DNA from: Neelides folsomi
Lineage: Eukaryota; Arthropoda; Collembola; Neelipleona; Neelidae
Direction: 5' to 3'
DNA length: 64,000 nucleotides
Assembly (NCBI GenBank): GCA_034687125.1
Contig: JAQGBZ010000024.1
Span: 124,001 to 188,000 of the forward strand
Below the pieces are notes generated by a model. The model saw nothing but the letters and a program-made list of their open reading frames with translations, made no database searches and was not told the DNA's origin. How positions within the stretch are numbered: the stretch's first letter is position 1; the number at the start of each line of letters is the position of its first letter. The position numbers were made by a program, and so were the translations under genes. Positions 62,854-64,000 of this stretch are shown piece after piece.

Positions 62854-64000
62854 TTTGATACTTTTTAGGTATTTGAATTCTTCTCAATCAATACTTGTTC
62901 TGTAAAAATTAAAAACATTTGTTAGTTTAGGTCTGTTCCTAAAACTCAATAATTAATTATATAGCCGTATTATAATTTAACTTTAACCTCAATACTTTAT
63001 TTATAGGTACTTATTTTAAAGTTAATAGAACTAAAATAAATAAACAATTTTATGTTAAGCAATTATATTCCTTTAATGTAAACTAGAAATAACCAACCAA
63101 GATTATATAATAAGACTATTCTAGACTTAAAAGACTAGAAACTATTTAATTTATTCAACTATTTAACAAAACTTCCTGATATTTTTCCAACAATTTATTC
63201 CAAAGGTTATTTCCTGTTTATTCACGATATCCTATAAAATTCACCGAACTTGAATCAAACCGAACTTAGCAAACCTGAAAAGAGATGAAATTTTTGGTCT
63301 TTACTTGTCAATCAGCTGGGTTGAGTAAATCCGGGGTCGGATGTCGAATAGTAATTGGGATTCTAAATCAGCAACACTCGAGTGATGCAAAAGTGAAACG
63401 GGATGAAAATGTCCACGTAATGATAAAATGTTCAACGAGAAGCTTCCAACCTGCTGACGTTCAACATAGTGAGAAGGCCAAACACAACCTATATCAAAAC
63501 ATCGTACGACGTCAAACGCAAAACTTCCAAAGACTATGACTGAGCTATGCTCAAAATATAACATGACTCGTATATGACTCTCTCTTCTCTATTTACTCAA
63601 TACGCTCAATACCTTTTCTACGAAGTTGAGTAGTTTACAATTTGTCCTCAAGATGGCTCACAACTTTGAGGAATTTCTTTGAGAGAACGCTAACACTAGA
63701 AGTTTTAACTTTTAATAAACGTTAATCATCTTTAACATCTTTAAGAATTTAGGGGTACAAAGAGCAAAGTACAATGAGAGATTGTCCAAAGATGATTAAT
63801 TATAATAGTTTGTTATTTGTAATGTTTATGTTAAATTCTAATTTAGTATTTAAATACACATAAGATTAAAGGTGATTAATTCTTTTAAAACATGGATGGG
63901 TATTTAATATTTATCTAAATATGGTTCATATGACTCAAATGAGGCTTTAATTATTTTGCGTGTGCGTGTAGTTTATCTAATTTTATAGGAATAAGGCTTT
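62854..64000. other. Upstream of Bax inhibitor-1, no gene seen
   Basis: It should contain the 5' UTR exon and promoter of Bax inhibitor-1. Opposing 84-87 codon frames at about 63285-63564 overlap each other and show no family signature. No repeat or RNA gene recognised. Confidence 0.45.

Noticed and set aside
63285-63564. Opposed 84-87 codon frames upstream of Bax inhibitor-1
   Set aside because: No homology, hydrophobic pattern or splice signals that would support coding. Probably chance.
1-64000. Search by eye for CRISPR arrays, operons, transposon terminal repeats, tRNA B-box motifs and viral genes
   Set aside because: None found. The window shows spliced animal genes separated by AT-rich spacers.

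Overview
The window is nuclear DNA of an animal, almost certainly an arthropod. It is AT-rich, most genes are split by short GT-AG introns (about 50-150 bp in the compact genes, kilobases in one receptor gene), and it carries arthropod hallmarks: a ZAD/C2H2 zinc-finger protein and a gustatory receptor ending in the TY-x5-QF signature. I cannot fix the species; a crustacean such as a copepod is a guess. No prokaryotic, viral or CRISPR features, and no recognisable transposon, rRNA or tRNA, were seen. Splice models were built by hand from frame continuity, GT/AG sites and family resemblance.

Layout. 0-1.1 kb (-): cysteine-rich single-pass membrane protein of unknown function. 1.1-6.4 kb: no gene seen. 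6.4-17.1 kb (-): 12 exons of a parathyroid-hormone-receptor-like class B GPCR, with the signal-peptide exon missing and presumably upstream. 17.1-26.0 kb: no recognisable gene; probable upstream and regulatory region of the receptor. 26.0-28.5 kb (-): ATAD3. 29.6-32.8 kb (+): a USP20/33-type deubiquitinase, divergent from ATAD3. 34.5-37.2 kb (+): ZAD zinc-finger protein. 37.9-38.9 kb (+): TMCO1. 39.2-40.0 kb (-): secreted Cys-rich protein. 40.4-43.1 kb (-): carboxylesterase. 44.1-44.6 kb (-): Gly/His/Pro-rich secreted repeat protein. 45.8-47.2 kb (+): gustatory receptor. 47.5-52.0 kb (-): adhesion GPCR with an unusual mucin-like N-terminus. 53.2-55.1 kb (-): eEF1B delta. 55.4-56.0 kb (+): ATP synthase subunit f, head-to-head with eEF1B delta. 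56.7-57.7 kb (-): OPA3. 58.7-59.5 kb (-): POLE3/CHRAC-14 histone-fold protein. 61.0-62.9 kb (-): Bax inhibitor-1.

The genes form no operon. They mix housekeeping functions (mitochondrial inner membrane, ER calcium homeostasis, translation, chromatin) with signalling and chemosensory genes. Several housekeeping genes act in mitochondria or ER (ATAD3, ATP synthase f, OPA3, TMCO1, Bax inhibitor-1), but nothing in the sequence shows that this is more than chance neighbourhood. The most notable items are the PTH-receptor-like gene, the domain architecture of the adhesion GPCR, a deubiquitinase with one DUSP domain instead of two, a SUMO-interacting-like motif on POLE3, and a 15-bp perfect inverted repeat between two convergent receptor genes.
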